DNA of 64,000 nucleotides from Rugamonas aquatica (GTDB taxonomy: Bacteria; Pseudomonadota; Gammaproteobacteria; Burkholderiales; Burkholderiaceae_D): positions 558,001 to 622,000 of the forward strand of contig NZ_WHUG01000003.1 in assembly GCF_009380215.1 (NCBI RefSeq), in the 5' to 3' direction. The notes beneath the pieces were generated by a model, which worked only from the letters and a program-made list of their open reading frames with translations, did no database searches and had not been told where the DNA came from. The translations under genes were made by a program, and so were the position numbers. This document shows, in pieces, positions 44,645 to 52,685 of this stretch (position 1 is the stretch's first letter; each line of letters starts with the position of its first letter).

Positions 44645-44997
44645 TGAATGCCCTCCACGCCCATCAGGCGGCGGATCGCATCGACAGACCACGCCAGGCG
44701 GCCATTGATTCGGATGGGGCGGATCGGCCCGTCCTCGAAGCATGCCCAGCTGCGCAGCGTTTGCTGCTTGCGACCGAGCCAGTAGGCCGCGCAGGCGGTG
44801 CCGACGTGGGTACGCTTTTCGTCGCGCAGCGAGGGGTGGGCGAACGCGAAATGCTGGCGGACCGGCTTGTTGTCGTTGTTGCCGACGATGATCTGGTCTT
44901 GGGCGGAGTTGGTGGCGAACAGGAATTTGCCGTATGCCATTGCGGCGTTCGGCGCGACCCACTGGTGCGGGACGTACTGGTGAGACGAAGGGTGCAT
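44641..44997 (-). CDS. Small DNA-binding protein (AlpA/MerR-like helix-turn-helix)
   Basis: A 118-residue protein whose C-terminal half (AAYWLGRKQQTLRSWACFED, then PIRINGRLAWSVDAIRRLMG) has the winged helix-turn-helix pattern of AlpA-like excisionase/regulator proteins carried next to integrative-element primases. AAGGAG precedes ATG 44997 and the stop overlaps the primase start (ATGA). It could control replication of the element or act in excision. Three 10-bp repeats lie 73 bases upstream. Confidence 0.75.
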   Translation of the reverse strand: MHPSSHQYVPHQWVAPNAAMAYGKFLFATNSAQDQIIVGNNDNKPVRQHFAFAHPSLRDEKRTHVGTACAAYWLGRKQQTLRSWACFEDGPIRPIRINGRLAWSVDAIRRLMGVEGIQ

Positions 44998-45069
44998 GAT
45001 GACTCCTTGTTGTTATGGAGTCGCCAGCATTTCAGTGGTCGTGCTTTTCGACGCTATGTTGCTTCCTAA

Positions 45070-45099
45070 CCGTTACCAACCCTTACCAACCCTTACCTG
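45070..45099. repeat. Three tandem 10-bp repeats (CCSTTACCAA) upstream of the HTH/primase operon
   Basis: CCGTTACCAA, CCCTTACCAA and CCCTTACCTG follow one another with exactly one helical turn spacing, between the 275-residue gene and the HTH gene. They look like a cooperative regulator or initiator binding site. Confidence 0.6.
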
Positions 45100-45126
45100 A
45101 TTTCGGCTGGCTGAACGCGATAGGCG

Positions 45127-45954
45127 TTACTGGCCCGTGGATTTTCGATGCTTGACCAACCGCATTTTGAGTGCGTTCTTGCTCAGCGTCGTGGGTCGGT
45201 TTTTGTCGTCGGTGAAGTGTAGTAGCTCATCCTCCACCAGCCCCGTGAACGGCGGCGTGCTGTCTAGAGCCAGTTCACGGAGGTGAATCCAAACGGCGCC
45301 GCTGGACATCGTGCCCGCCCGCTTAATGGCAGCCTCGATTGGCCCGTCCATAGAATTGCGTTTGATATGGTGCTTGATGCCGACGATAGCCCTATGGCTG
45401 TGAGGCTGCTCTGCGGTTGGTGCTCCATTTGCCTGCAATTCCTCGATGGTCTCGGTCGGGACGCGGCAAGTTTCGTCAGTGACCGTCACCCACTGTGACA
45501 GCATGAACACCTCGGACTCGCCCATGAAGTCATCAGGGAGCCACCGTTCCCAATGCGGTCGTGCATCCAACTGCTCGACGGTATGCGGCTCATGCGCCAG
45601 TTCATGTGCTCGATGCAATCGGCGGGCCTTGATTTCCGGCCAGGTCATGTAATCCGGGTCGCCCGGTTCGAGCGCCACGCCGGTGGTGGTCGCCTCTCCG
45701 TGCATCGCCAGATTCATGGTCGTAGCCCGCGACAGCAGAGCGTGCCGTCGATACCCCAAAGGAGGAAAGTGAGCATCGCGCTGCTCCCCTATCGATTCAA
45801 TCACTGGTTCGCAGCCAATGGGCGTGGTGGCGCGAAGCGGCAGCGAGTTGGCGATGACGGCGTTGAAGAACATGGCACGGGTCCAGGGCGTGCTTGTGGT
45901 CTGGGACAGGACTTGCAGCGCTTCGGGGAGCGTAGGCAGTAGATTGACGGTCAT
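45127..45954 (-). CDS. Element protein of unknown function
   Basis: A 275-residue soluble protein with no signal peptide or membrane helix. The middle (PDYMTWPEIKARRLHRAHEL) is charged and helical. The C-terminal part (IEAAIKRAGTMSSGAVWIHL) could be a helix-turn-helix. No ribosome site is obvious before ATG 45954, so the start is uncertain. It is transcribed toward the primase genes from the candidate origin region. I do not recognise the family. Confidence 0.6.
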   Translation of the reverse strand: MTVNLLPTLPEALQVLSQTTSTPWTRAMFFNAVIANSLPLRATTPIGCEPVIESIGEQRDAHFPPLGYRRHALLSRATTMNLAMHGEATTTGVALEPGDPDYMTWPEIKARRLHRAHELAHEPHTVEQLDARPHWERWLPDDFMGESEVFMLSQWVTVTDETCRVPTETIEELQANGAPTAEQPHSHRAIVGIKHHIKRNSMDGPIEAAIKRAGTMSSGAVWIHLRELALDSTPPFTGLVEDELLHFTDDKNRPTTLSKNALKMRLVKHRKSTGQ

Positions 45955-46382
45955 GGTGGCAGTAGGGGCTGCAATAGGTCGATGGGCGCAGCACTATACT
46001 GGGCGGCTAGATTGGCGGTCAACGCGGTCTGGCTGACCATCCACCAACATCCACCGAACATCCACCTGGTCTGATGGAATAAATCGCCCTGAAACCCGCA
46101 TGGTTGCTTGTTCTTGCGAGCAGCGGCCTGAACATCCATCTTTTTGTGGCATCCACCTATATGGATACGGCGGAATCAATTTGATTGTTATATTTTCCGG
46201 AGGTAGGAGAGGGGAGAAGGAGAGAAGGTTATATATTATTTATATATATTCTTTAGTATCCATGCGGGTTTCAAGCCTTGTACGTCATGCGTGGAAGGCG
46301 GGCAGAAGGCTGGGGTTTTGGTGCACCGTTTGACTTTGGGCGATGTACGTCTTTTGGCCGGTGTAGGAATACCTTTATTGGG
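45955..46382. other. Candidate replication origin / control region of the element
   Basis: This 428-base gap has no convincing gene. It holds four copies of CATCCACC (46038, 46048, 46059, 46150) and one CATCCATC (46133), the first three spaced 10-11 bases. A 14-bp inverted repeat (46090-46103 / 46260-46273) flanks an A+T-rich tract at 46180-46260 (TTATATATTATTTATATATA). Iterons beside an easily melted tract are the usual layout of an initiator-dependent origin. Confidence 0.5.
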
Positions 46383-47069
46383 CTACACGCGCGTAGCGTT
46401 GTTTTCGGTAGTAGGGCTATCCCGCTCGGCGACGGGTATGGGTGTTCCTCCCATATTCTTGCGATGGCCGGGAATGGTTGGCGCCTCAGGCCATGCTATT
46501 TCCATGTCGAAGATATGCATGAAAAATCGCTTTATCTTTGATATTTTGACAATACTCTCAGGATTGCCATTCGATGTCGCCAACTGATTGTGGCAAACGG
46601 CGGTAAGCCCGCCCAAGGTCGGCGGTTCGCTGGCTTCGATGGCGAGTATCTTGGCTAGCCAAGTATTTAAGTCGGACTCCGTAAAGTCGCGCTTCCCCTT
46701 TGCCACAATTTCTGCCTCAACTGCTAAAAACTTCTGCGCCAACTCCCCATGTAAACGCGCGCGGTCATTCCACGCCATTACCAACCCCGGCATAGTGGAA
46801 GCGGCAACCACAACCCCTGCCCAAGCCTTCGCTTCAGCCGTGGGTAAAAGTGAACTGAATGCCGCCGTCCCAGCGATCAAAGATGCTGCTTTGGAGCAGC
46901 GATCACATAACGCAAAAAAACGTTCTCGCTTTCGATGGTACAGAGTGCTTAGCTCGGCTCTGTATTGTACATACAGGCGTTCACTCCAAAGGAAATCGTC
47001 CTCGGCGGCGTCGCCCTTGGCGAGTTCCCCAGGCTCGTTATGGCCAACGTTGTCGCCTTGGGTGATCAC
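46383..47069 (-). CDS. Two-TM SLATT-like membrane protein
   Basis: A 228-residue protein. A charged helical N-terminus (FLWSERLYVQYRAELSTLYH) leads into two membrane helices (61-76 and 82-100), then an amphipathic helix (ARLHGELAQKFLAVEAEIV) and a soluble tail. This helix-2TM-helix layout is that of SLATT-type domains, which occur as pore-forming effectors in bacterial conflict systems; assignment is by pattern only. The start overlaps the stop of the 57-residue gene (ATGA), so the two form a coupled pair. It could be an abortive-infection or stability module of the element. Confidence 0.6.
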   Translation of the reverse strand: MITQGDNVGHNEPGELAKGDAAEDDFLWSERLYVQYRAELSTLYHRKRERFFALCDRCSKAASLIAGTAAFSSLLPTAEAKAWAGVVVAASTMPGLVMAWNDRARLHGELAQKFLAVEAEIVAKGKRDFTESDLNTWLAKILAIEASEPPTLGGLTAVCHNQLATSNGNPESIVKISKIKRFFMHIFDMEIAWPEAPTIPGHRKNMGGTPIPVAERDSPTTENNATRV

Positions 47070-47239
47070 TTTTTAGGCGCTGGAGGGCGTGCAGTCTTGG
47101 CAGTTATTGGGGTGACTGGTTTCACCAAGCCGCCCTTATGTCGTTGAATTGCGCTGTCTTGCGCCATTCCACCGCTTTCGCTTTTATGCCGTACATGGCT
47201 ATTGCCGGGTGTGTGTGATTTGTCTGAGGGCTTCGTCAT
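47066..47239 (-). CDS. Small basic His/Lys-rich protein coupled to the SLATT-like gene
   Basis: A 57-residue hydrophilic protein (TKPSDKSHTPGNSHVRHKSE at the N-terminus, TAKTARPPAPKK at the end) without membrane segments. GGAG lies 7 bases ahead of ATG 47239; longer upstream starts lack a ribosome site. The four-base overlap with the two-TM gene suggests translational coupling and perhaps a role as its partner or antagonist. No family is known to me. Confidence 0.55.
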   Translation of the reverse strand: MTKPSDKSHTPGNSHVRHKSESGGMAQDSAIQRHKGGLVKPVTPITAKTARPPAPKK

Positions 47240-47444
47240 GCCGTTGCTCCGCACTTGGGTTCGAGAATGATGTCTTTGGACAAGTGTACCATTGCCGAAT
47301 TGCAGTATGTTGGACAAAAACTATCAATAATCGATTATTGGTAAATAAATTTGACGTACTTTTACTGTTGAAATAGGGGATTGCCATCCCATTGTTGAGG
47401 AGTTAGCAGAATTGTCTGTTAACTAACTAACGAAGGGATATCAA

Positions 47445-47627
47445 ATGTCTTTAAAACCAGGCCAAAACTCGGGCAAAGACGGCGGGATCTACGAAGAAAA
47501 AGGCAGTCGCGGCGGCAAGACTGGCAACTTTTCGACAATTGCGGACAATAAGACCGCCCCACCGACCAGCAAGCCAGGCAATACTTGGGACCAAGTGAAG
47601 CGGACGCCTGACAGTAACAAGCGTTGA
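47445..47627 (+). CDS. YjzC-like small protein
   Basis: A 60-residue hydrophilic protein. LKPGQNSGKDGGIYEEKGSR and the later PPTSKPGNTWDQVKRTP match the YjzC-like family of small proteins common on phages and islands, which have no established function. GAAGGGA precedes the ATG and a strong terminator follows, so it is an independent transcription unit. Confidence 0.75.
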   Translation: MSLKPGQNSGKDGGIYEEKGSRGGKTGNFSTIADNKTAPPTSKPGNTWDQVKRTPDSNKR

Positions 47628-47636
47628 GCTTCATGC

Positions 47637-47669
47637 AAAAAGGGCGCCCATCCGGCGGCGCCCTTTTTT
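47637..47669 (+). terminator. Rho-independent terminator after the YjzC-like gene
   Basis: AAAAAGGGCGCC pairs with GGCGCCCTTTTTT across an 8-base loop, ten bases after the stop codon. The A run on the left makes it bidirectional. Confidence 0.88.
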
Positions 47670-47689
47670 CCACGTCAGAAACCGAAATT

Positions 47690-48118
47690 CTAAGGGAGTA
47701 GCTGGATTTCGCCGTCAACGATTTCCCAGTCTTTGACGTACCAGCCGCGATATGGCATTCCCCCAACCTCGCCCGTCTGAACGTTGATTGATAGCCCCGC
47801 ACCATTCGGAAACGCAGTCAAGCGCCAAAGTGCGCCGTCGGTCCAGAGAGCTACAGGGACGTCAGGACGCTCTTTTACCCAAGCGGAGGCGGCATGCGCA
47901 ACGTGCAACTTTGCGCCGCCGATATACTGGAGGAAACCGGAGTCTGGAAAATAGTCCGTCTTACCTGCGTTCCGGCCTGACAGAAGCAAGATGCCGCGAT
48001 CATTTGTGAACTGTATCGCCAAGGCTAGGCACATCTCATTTCCGTTCTCCACCAATAACAGCTCACCAGACTTGGTGCCATCTTCCGTAGGCTTTACAAA
48101 AACAGTTTCGATCTGCAT
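47690..48118 (-). CDS. Element protein of unknown function
   Basis: A 142-residue soluble protein, largely beta by appearance (QIETVFVKPTEDGTKSGELL; WYVKDWEIVDGEIQLLP). There is no signal, no membrane helix and no recognised motif. It ends beside the bidirectional terminator at 47637-47669. Codon use resembles the flanking element genes. Confidence 0.6.
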   Translation of the reverse strand: MQIETVFVKPTEDGTKSGELLLVENGNEMCLALAIQFTNDRGILLLSGRNAGKTDYFPDSGFLQYIGGAKLHVAHAASAWVKERPDVPVALWTDGALWRLTAFPNGAGLSINVQTGEVGGMPYRGWYVKDWEIVDGEIQLLP

Positions 48119-48297
48119 CTGGACCCTTTACTTATGGTTATGGAACCTCATGGTACCTGATGTCGTCCTGCGCTTGATCCGCCAAAGGTCGCTCTCTGCG
48201 CGCGATATTGCTATTGTGATACTGCTGATGCGTTGAGGGGCAGAGTAGTCAGCAACACCGGCCGACATACGAAAGTTGCCCCTCGACACACCACGCT

Positions 48298-48321
48298 TAA
48301 GAACTGCCCTGCGGCAGTTCT
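48298..48321. terminator. Perfect 10-bp hairpin after the small frame
   Basis: AAGAACTGCC and GGCAGTTCTT are separated by four bases. There is no T run, so termination would be inefficient; it might act as an mRNA 3' stabiliser. Confidence 0.45.
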
Positions 48322-48330
48322 TCGCCGTGA

Positions 48331-48468
48331 CTACGCCAGCATAGTGTGCAGCCACCCGATGAACCCATCAAGCGTACTGTGCATGAAGTGAATGGTGTGG
48401 ACAATCTCGACGAGGCGGAACGCTTTACGGCACAGGGAGTTCGGGGTGGTTTTAATATTGCTATTCAT
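48331..48468 (-). CDS. Possible 45-residue small protein
   Basis: A short frame with a good AAAGGA ribosome site four bases before ATG 48468. The product has a polar start (NSNIKTTPNSLCRKAF) and an amphipathic, His-rich hydrophobic end (HFMHSTLDGFIGWLHTMLA). A 10-bp perfect hairpin follows 10 bases after the stop. The size and hydrophobic tail recall small membrane toxins, but there is no family match. Confidence 0.35.
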   Translation of the reverse strand: MNSNIKTTPNSLCRKAFRLVEIVHTIHFMHSTLDGFIGWLHTMLA

Positions 48469-48635
48469 ACAATCCTTTATGGAACCCGTGGACGACATTG
48501 CCCACGACGCCTTTTTGTATAGGCAAGGTATTTAGGGAAGTCAGAATGCGAATTGCCTCTGAAGCACGTTAATTATTAGACTTTTTTGTAATAAAAAAAT
48601 GTTTTATTATTACTTTATGAAATAAGGTGCATCCG

Positions 48636-49547
48636 ATGGACTTTTTATTACATTCGCTGACCAGTGCCGCCGTCGTTACCGCTCTACTGGCTGCCCTTGG
48701 CTGGCTTTTCCGGGCGTTTATCGGGACGCGACTAAAAGCGGCGGTAGAGCATGAGTTCGGTGCGAAGATGGCTGCGATGCAGGCCGAGCTAAGGCAAAGG
48801 GAAGAGCAGTTCAAGGACGAACTGCGAGGTAAAGCTGCTGTAATACAGGCACTGCAGGGCGGTGCGCTTGCGGCGCAAGCCAGCAGGCAAGGGGCTAACG
48901 ACAAACGGCGCCTAGAGGCTATCGATCAACTGTGGGGTGGGGTTTCAGCTCTGCGCCCGGCGCGGATAACGCCGCAGATTTGGAAGACATTCGACTACAA
49001 AAAATGCCTGATGGAGGCAGCACGAAACAGTAAGTTCCGGGAGGCGTTCGTCACGTTTGGCGACGCTGGGGAGCAAGCCATCAAAGACATTCGCGGTGAC
49101 GAGGCGCGTCCGCACGTTACCAAACTGGCCTGGGCCTATTTCGTGGCGTATCGTTCGATTCTTGCCTTCTATGTCGCCCGGCTTATTCAACTACAAAGTG
49201 GTGTCGCTGAAGACTTCACCGACCATAGATCCGTACAGAAGGTCGTTCTGGCTGCCTTACCACATCATGCAGACATGCTTTCGAATTTTGGGGTCGAAGC
49301 CCTATATCTCTACTTGGATGAGCTGGAAGACAGGCTCTTGGATGAGTTCGCGGTGATGTTGGCGGGCAAGGAAGGGGATGTCGAGAACGTGAGGCGCGCA
49401 GCAGAAATTCTAGAGGTCGTAAAGCAAGTGGAGCGCGCAAACAGCACGGAGGTCCATGCAGTCGCAACCGCACTCGAAGAGGGCGAATGTGGCGTTTCAC
49501 TGGCGAACGCACCAGAGGCAAAGCCCGCTGTTGCCCAACCCCGATGA
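48636..49547 (+). CDS. Membrane-anchored coiled-coil protein of unknown function
   Basis: A 303-residue protein: an N-terminal membrane helix (about 6-28), a coiled-coil-like stretch (35-75, KMAAMQAELRQREEQFKDEL), then a helical soluble domain. AAGGTG lies 7 bases before ATG 48636. The upstream 100 bases are very A+T rich and probably hold its promoter. An N-terminal anchor plus a cytoplasmic helical body is common in island-borne defence and stress proteins, but I cannot assign a function. Confidence 0.65.
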   Translation: MDFLLHSLTSAAVVTALLAALGWLFRAFIGTRLKAAVEHEFGAKMAAMQAELRQREEQFKDELRGKAAVIQALQGGALAAQASRQGANDKRRLEAIDQLWGGVSALRPARITPQIWKTFDYKKCLMEAARNSKFREAFVTFGDAGEQAIKDIRGDEARPHVTKLAWAYFVAYRSILAFYVARLIQLQSGVAEDFTDHRSVQKVVLAALPHHADMLSNFGVEALYLYLDELEDRLLDEFAVMLAGKEGDVENVRRAAEILEVVKQVERANSTEVHAVATALEEGECGVSLANAPEAKPAVAQPR

Positions 49548-49678
49548 CCGCGTACCAGATGAACAAATCGAACGCAATTCCTGCAGTTTTACACATTTTT
49601 TTACACATCTCGGCCGCCGGGCCGCATGGGTACTGGGATTGAGGATACCTATATTAGGAATCCCAGGTCAAAAGTCTG

Positions 49679-50488
49679 TCACTGATTATTTTCTGACCTA
49701 TCAGAAAATGCTGCGCTCAGCGCTTGGTGGCGCATGTTGTAAAGCTCAATTGCGGGGGGTATATCGGATCGATTAAAAATCACGCCGACAGCCTGCCACG
49801 CGCCGAGTAGGGCAATAATCGCACAGCTCAGCATTTTTTCCATGCCCTCTCGTTGGGGCTGGAAAATCAGCTTCTCTATGCCACGATCTGCCCCTCTTAC
49901 AATATGGCGTTCTGAGGATGCTACGCTGGGATGGGCTGCATCGCCTGACAACTGGCGGTAGACGACCTCATACAGCGCGCCCATTCCTACCTCTTTGGCT
50001 AGCTGCTGCATGATGATCCCGGAGGCTTTGTGTTCCTTGAGCGCCTCGTCGGCCAAATGACCTTTCAATTCCTCGACATCCGCAATATTCGTCTCCGTGG
50101 CAAAGTCAACCAGGGCACGCCCAAACTTAAAGTAGTGCTGATTGTTGGCCGCTGCCATGCGCGCAACGAAATTTTCGATTTGGGCCAAACCGCCAAGATA
50201 GATGGTGGTTTCGAGGATGCTGCGCGCAAGGGTGCCAGCATCAGCCAGCATGCCTCGATTGGCAAGTAAGATCGACGCTTCAAAAGTCTGTAGCGCGCGT
50301 GCGTACAGGGCAGCAGCGACGAGTTCGCGGTCGGAATTACGGCGTGGTGCCAGTGTAGGCAAGAGCGCAACCGCAGCTCTATTGATGTCCTGAATAAGCA
50401 GTGACCAGTCGGGGGCCGATTGTCGTGCCTCATCGCTCCATTGGTCTAAGATCGGGGACAGGAATCCGTCTACGGGTGGCTGCTTCAC
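49679..50488 (-). CDS. DUF5677-like helical protein
   Basis: A 269-residue all-helical soluble protein. The core ALQTFEASILLANRGMLADA, then GTLARSILETTIYLGGLAQI (about 65-102), matches the DUF5677-type pattern found on islands and near defence genes. No catalytic motif is known. It converges on the coiled-coil membrane protein. Moderate certainty for the family, none for function. Confidence 0.65.
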   Translation of the reverse strand: MKQPPVDGFLSPILDQWSDEARQSAPDWSLLIQDINRAAVALLPTLAPRRNSDRELVAAALYARALQTFEASILLANRGMLADAGTLARSILETTIYLGGLAQIENFVARMAAANNQHYFKFGRALVDFATETNIADVEELKGHLADEALKEHKASGIIMQQLAKEVGMGALYEVVYRQLSGDAAHPSVASSERHIVRGADRGIEKLIFQPQREGMEKMLSCAIIALLGAWQAVGVIFNRSDIPPAIELYNMRHQALSAAFSDRSENNQ

Positions 50489-50714
50489 TGCGTATCTCCG
50501 TCACTGTTCATGAGTTACGAGGGTAGCATACGACCAGCATTTTGATGTGGCAGAGGTTGGGGGGAGGCCGAGCGCCACCCCCGCCTGTATTTAGTCCATC
50601 GGTCCATCCGTCAAAAATTTTCGCGCATAGAAAAAGTCAAAATTTTTCGGCGCCTGCGTCGGTCGAATTGATCCGGCGCATGGACAATATGACTTTGCCT
50701 ACCGGACCAAGCCA
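50489..50714. other. Gap with two near-identical 17-base direct repeats
   Basis: GTCAAAAATTTTCGCGC (50610-50626) and GTCAAAATTTTTCGGCGC (50636-50653) repeat with a 26-base period in a stretch otherwise without genes. They may be a regulator site for the neighbouring genes. Confidence 0.35.
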
Positions 50715-50855
50715 ATGCAGACGATTCTTGACATCATCACCTTTTTCAACGCTGCCATGTTCACCATGCTCGCGTTCAAGCTCGCAGGCACTGGCGAGCA
50801 AGCCCGGCAGCTCGAAGTGGCCATAGGCAAGGCGAAGGCGTTAATCGATGAATAG
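50715..50855 (+). CDS. Possible 46-residue small membrane protein
   Basis: A complete short frame starting QTILDIITFFNAAMFTMLAF, a single hydrophobic helix, followed by a charged tail (GEQARQLEVAIGKAKALIDE). The ribosome site is weak (GGA at -11). It lies between the DUF5677-like gene and the convergent immunity gene. No homologue is known to me. Confidence 0.35.
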   Translation: MQTILDIITFFNAAMFTMLAFKLAGTGEQARQLEVAIGKAKALIDE

Positions 50856-50869
50856 ACTACGTGTGGGCG

Positions 50870-51946
50870 TCATAGTCGGTCTAGCAGTGTCGTAGTCTCA
50901 GTGAGCTTTGGTTCGTTCAACAGCTTGGCCTTGTAGGTTATTAGCTCGGCATCCTCAACGTCGAAGCGCTTGAGCCATTGCTCAGCGGCCCACCCATTCA
51001 GGCGCGGCTCACCCTCCTTGGAGCCGTAGTGCAGGCTGACCAGTGGCGCGCGCACTTCCTTGAGCAGCATGTTCGGCAACACCAACCGCGCAGGTCTGAG
51101 CTGGTCGGTCGGCGCGGCCTCCGGCGTTGGTCCCGCTTGGATTACAAGGCCCGCGTCGTAGTCATAAAGTGCGAACCAGTCCATGGGCAGCTCGGAGCGG
51201 ATGACCGATAGCCCGCCCACCTTTTCCACCTTCTCGTAGTTGACGGCGGTCAGCCAAGAGACGGTCTTGATGCCTTCATGGGCATGGGTCGCGCCCGCAA
51301 CTGGATTCCCCACGTCCAGCCCATTGAGCTTGTCGGCCAAGAATGCCTCAAAGGGCTGGTTGTCGCTCAAGCGGACAGCAGAAAGTACCAAGCCATGACC
51401 GCCATAGCCGTGGAGGGCGTTCAGCCGCTTTGCGAAACTCACGAACATTGCCTGAAACGCGGTCGGGTTTTCCTCAACGAATAACAATGGAACGCTAAAA
51501 CGCAACGCGGACGTGCCCCGCACGATCATCTTTGCTTCCCAGCCGCGCATCCCAGAGACATCGAATTCCCAGTCGCCGGCGTCGTGCGGCTGCACACCAC
51601 TGGTGTAGGTAAACGCGAACAGGTCGTTTTCTTTCATGCGCTTCACCATGGCACGCATCGGCGGTGCTTTGGCGTAAGCAAACTTATCGGCTCCCTCGGG
51701 CGGTTCCTCACGCCACAGCCAGGTCAGGTGGGCCTTGGCCACGGCTTCGTACTCGTCGAAGCAGGCGCATATGGCTTCGCGCACCTCGGGTAGGTGTGCA
51801 TCCTTGAAGAACAGGGTGCCGGTGATGGCTGGGACGCAGCCAACGTAGTCTTGCGGCCCCTGCTTGGTCAGCAGGCCGCCGGGGACGCGCATCTTTTCTG
51901 GATGTTGGCGCATCAACTCGATTGGATCAAAAGGGAGTTCACTCAT
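50870..51946 (-). CDS. Type VI immunity family protein (DUF3396/TsiV-like)
   Basis: A 358-residue cytoplasmic protein of the family annotated as type VI secretion immunity proteins (formerly DUF3396). Recognisable stretches are GTLFFKDAHLPEVREAICAC near 45-65, RGTSALRFSVPLLFVEENP near 140 and a C-terminal WLKRFDVED. It should bind and neutralise the toxin encoded 13 bases upstream, protecting the carrier cell. AAGGAAA precedes ATG 51946. Confidence 0.8.
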   Translation of the reverse strand: MSELPFDPIELMRQHPEKMRVPGGLLTKQGPQDYVGCVPAITGTLFFKDAHLPEVREAICACFDEYEAVAKAHLTWLWREEPPEGADKFAYAKAPPMRAMVKRMKENDLFAFTYTSGVQPHDAGDWEFDVSGMRGWEAKMIVRGTSALRFSVPLLFVEENPTAFQAMFVSFAKRLNALHGYGGHGLVLSAVRLSDNQPFEAFLADKLNGLDVGNPVAGATHAHEGIKTVSWLTAVNYEKVEKVGGLSVIRSELPMDWFALYDYDAGLVIQAGPTPEAAPTDQLRPARLVLPNMLLKEVRAPLVSLHYGSKEGEPRLNGWAAEQWLKRFDVEDAELITYKAKLLNEPKLTETTTLLDRL

Positions 51947-51959
51947 TGCATTTCCTTGC

Positions 51960-52685
51960 TTAATATGCCGGTATCCTACCCGGTGGCGGGCGCTTCGTCA
52001 GGATCATGTATAGCAGCCCCGCAGCAGCGGCGGCCTTGCTGAGCGCCTCGACCGGCACCTTGGCAGATTCAGGCTCAGGCTGGTCACAGTCGCAATCCTC
52101 CGGCCCCATCAGGACGAGCCTGTTTTCGTCGCCAGCGATTTGCGTATATGCGGCGTTTTGCCGCAGGTCTCGTTTGTCCGGCGGGAACTTGATCTCGACG
52201 ACCTGCTTGATGTTGTCCTGAGTCGGCGGCTTGGCTGGATCGTTGACGATAACCACATCGGGACGGCGGATCATCCCCTCACCTGCTTGGAATGGCGGCC
52301 GTACAGCGCCTTGCTCGTCGGGTTTGCTCCAGTACTTCGTGATCCATCCGGGCAGCCAATCATGCCCCTTGGTCTCCACACCGCTGTCCATGATGGGTGC
52401 GGGCGGCTGCTTGGTCATGTCGTAATTGACTTCGGGCTTGTAGGGGCTGCGGTGATCGAGCACGCCGTCAAGCGCTTTGAGCCTTCCAGACACACATGAC
52501 TGCTTGAGCGAACGACCGTCCTTGCCGATGCCAGGAGTGTCCTTGCATTTGCAGATGGCAGAGCACAGCACTTTCTTATCCTTGGGATCGAGGCGCGGGC
52601 GGGTAATCTTGACCTGCGTGGTGGTGCCGGCGGTGGACATGCCGCCAGTCGCTAAAGGGGTAGTTGGCTGCGTTGGGTCGGTCAT
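51960..52685 (-). CDS. VRR-NUC domain nuclease, predicted type VI effector
   Basis: A 241-residue predicted DNase toxin. The PD-(D/E)xK core of the VRR-NUC type is visible: RRPDVVIV (Asp143), then QVVEIKFPPD (Glu164, Lys166) and QNAAYTQIAG. An N-terminal region rich in Cys and Lys (CSAICKCKDTPG) precedes it. A hydrophobic segment near the C-terminus (SKAAAAAGLLYMILT) may help delivery. The gene overlaps the PAAR gene by four bases and is followed by an immunity gene, the standard spike-toxin-immunity order. The T6SS apparatus itself is not in the window. Confidence 0.82.
   Translation of the reverse strand: MTDPTQPTTPLATGGMSTAGTTTQVKITRPRLDPKDKKVLCSAICKCKDTPGIGKDGRSLKQSCVSGRLKALDGVLDHRSPYKPEVNYDMTKQPPAPIMDSGVETKGHDWLPGWITKYWSKPDEQGAVRPPFQAGEGMIRRPDVVIVNDPAKPPTQDNIKQVVEIKFPPDKRDLRQNAAYTQIAGDENRLVLMGPEDCDCDQPEPESAKVPVEALSKAAAAAGLLYMILTKRPPPGRIPAY

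Noticed and set aside
44645..44962. Upstream extension of the prim-pol frame
   Set aside because: The extension overlaps the HTH gene in another frame and reads as low-complexity Arg/Pro; ATG 44644 fits the ATGA coupling.
46038..46157. CRISPR-like repeats
   Set aside because: Units are only 8 bases with irregular spacing and no spacers; they fit iterons better.
46100..46333. 77-codon plus-strand frame in the candidate origin
   Set aside because: No ribosome site; the translation runs through the A+T-rich tract and inverted repeat and has no protein-like pattern.
48128..48355. 75-codon minus-strand frame
   Set aside because: It runs through the 10-bp hairpin and has no ribosome site; the shorter frame 48331-48468 is better supported.
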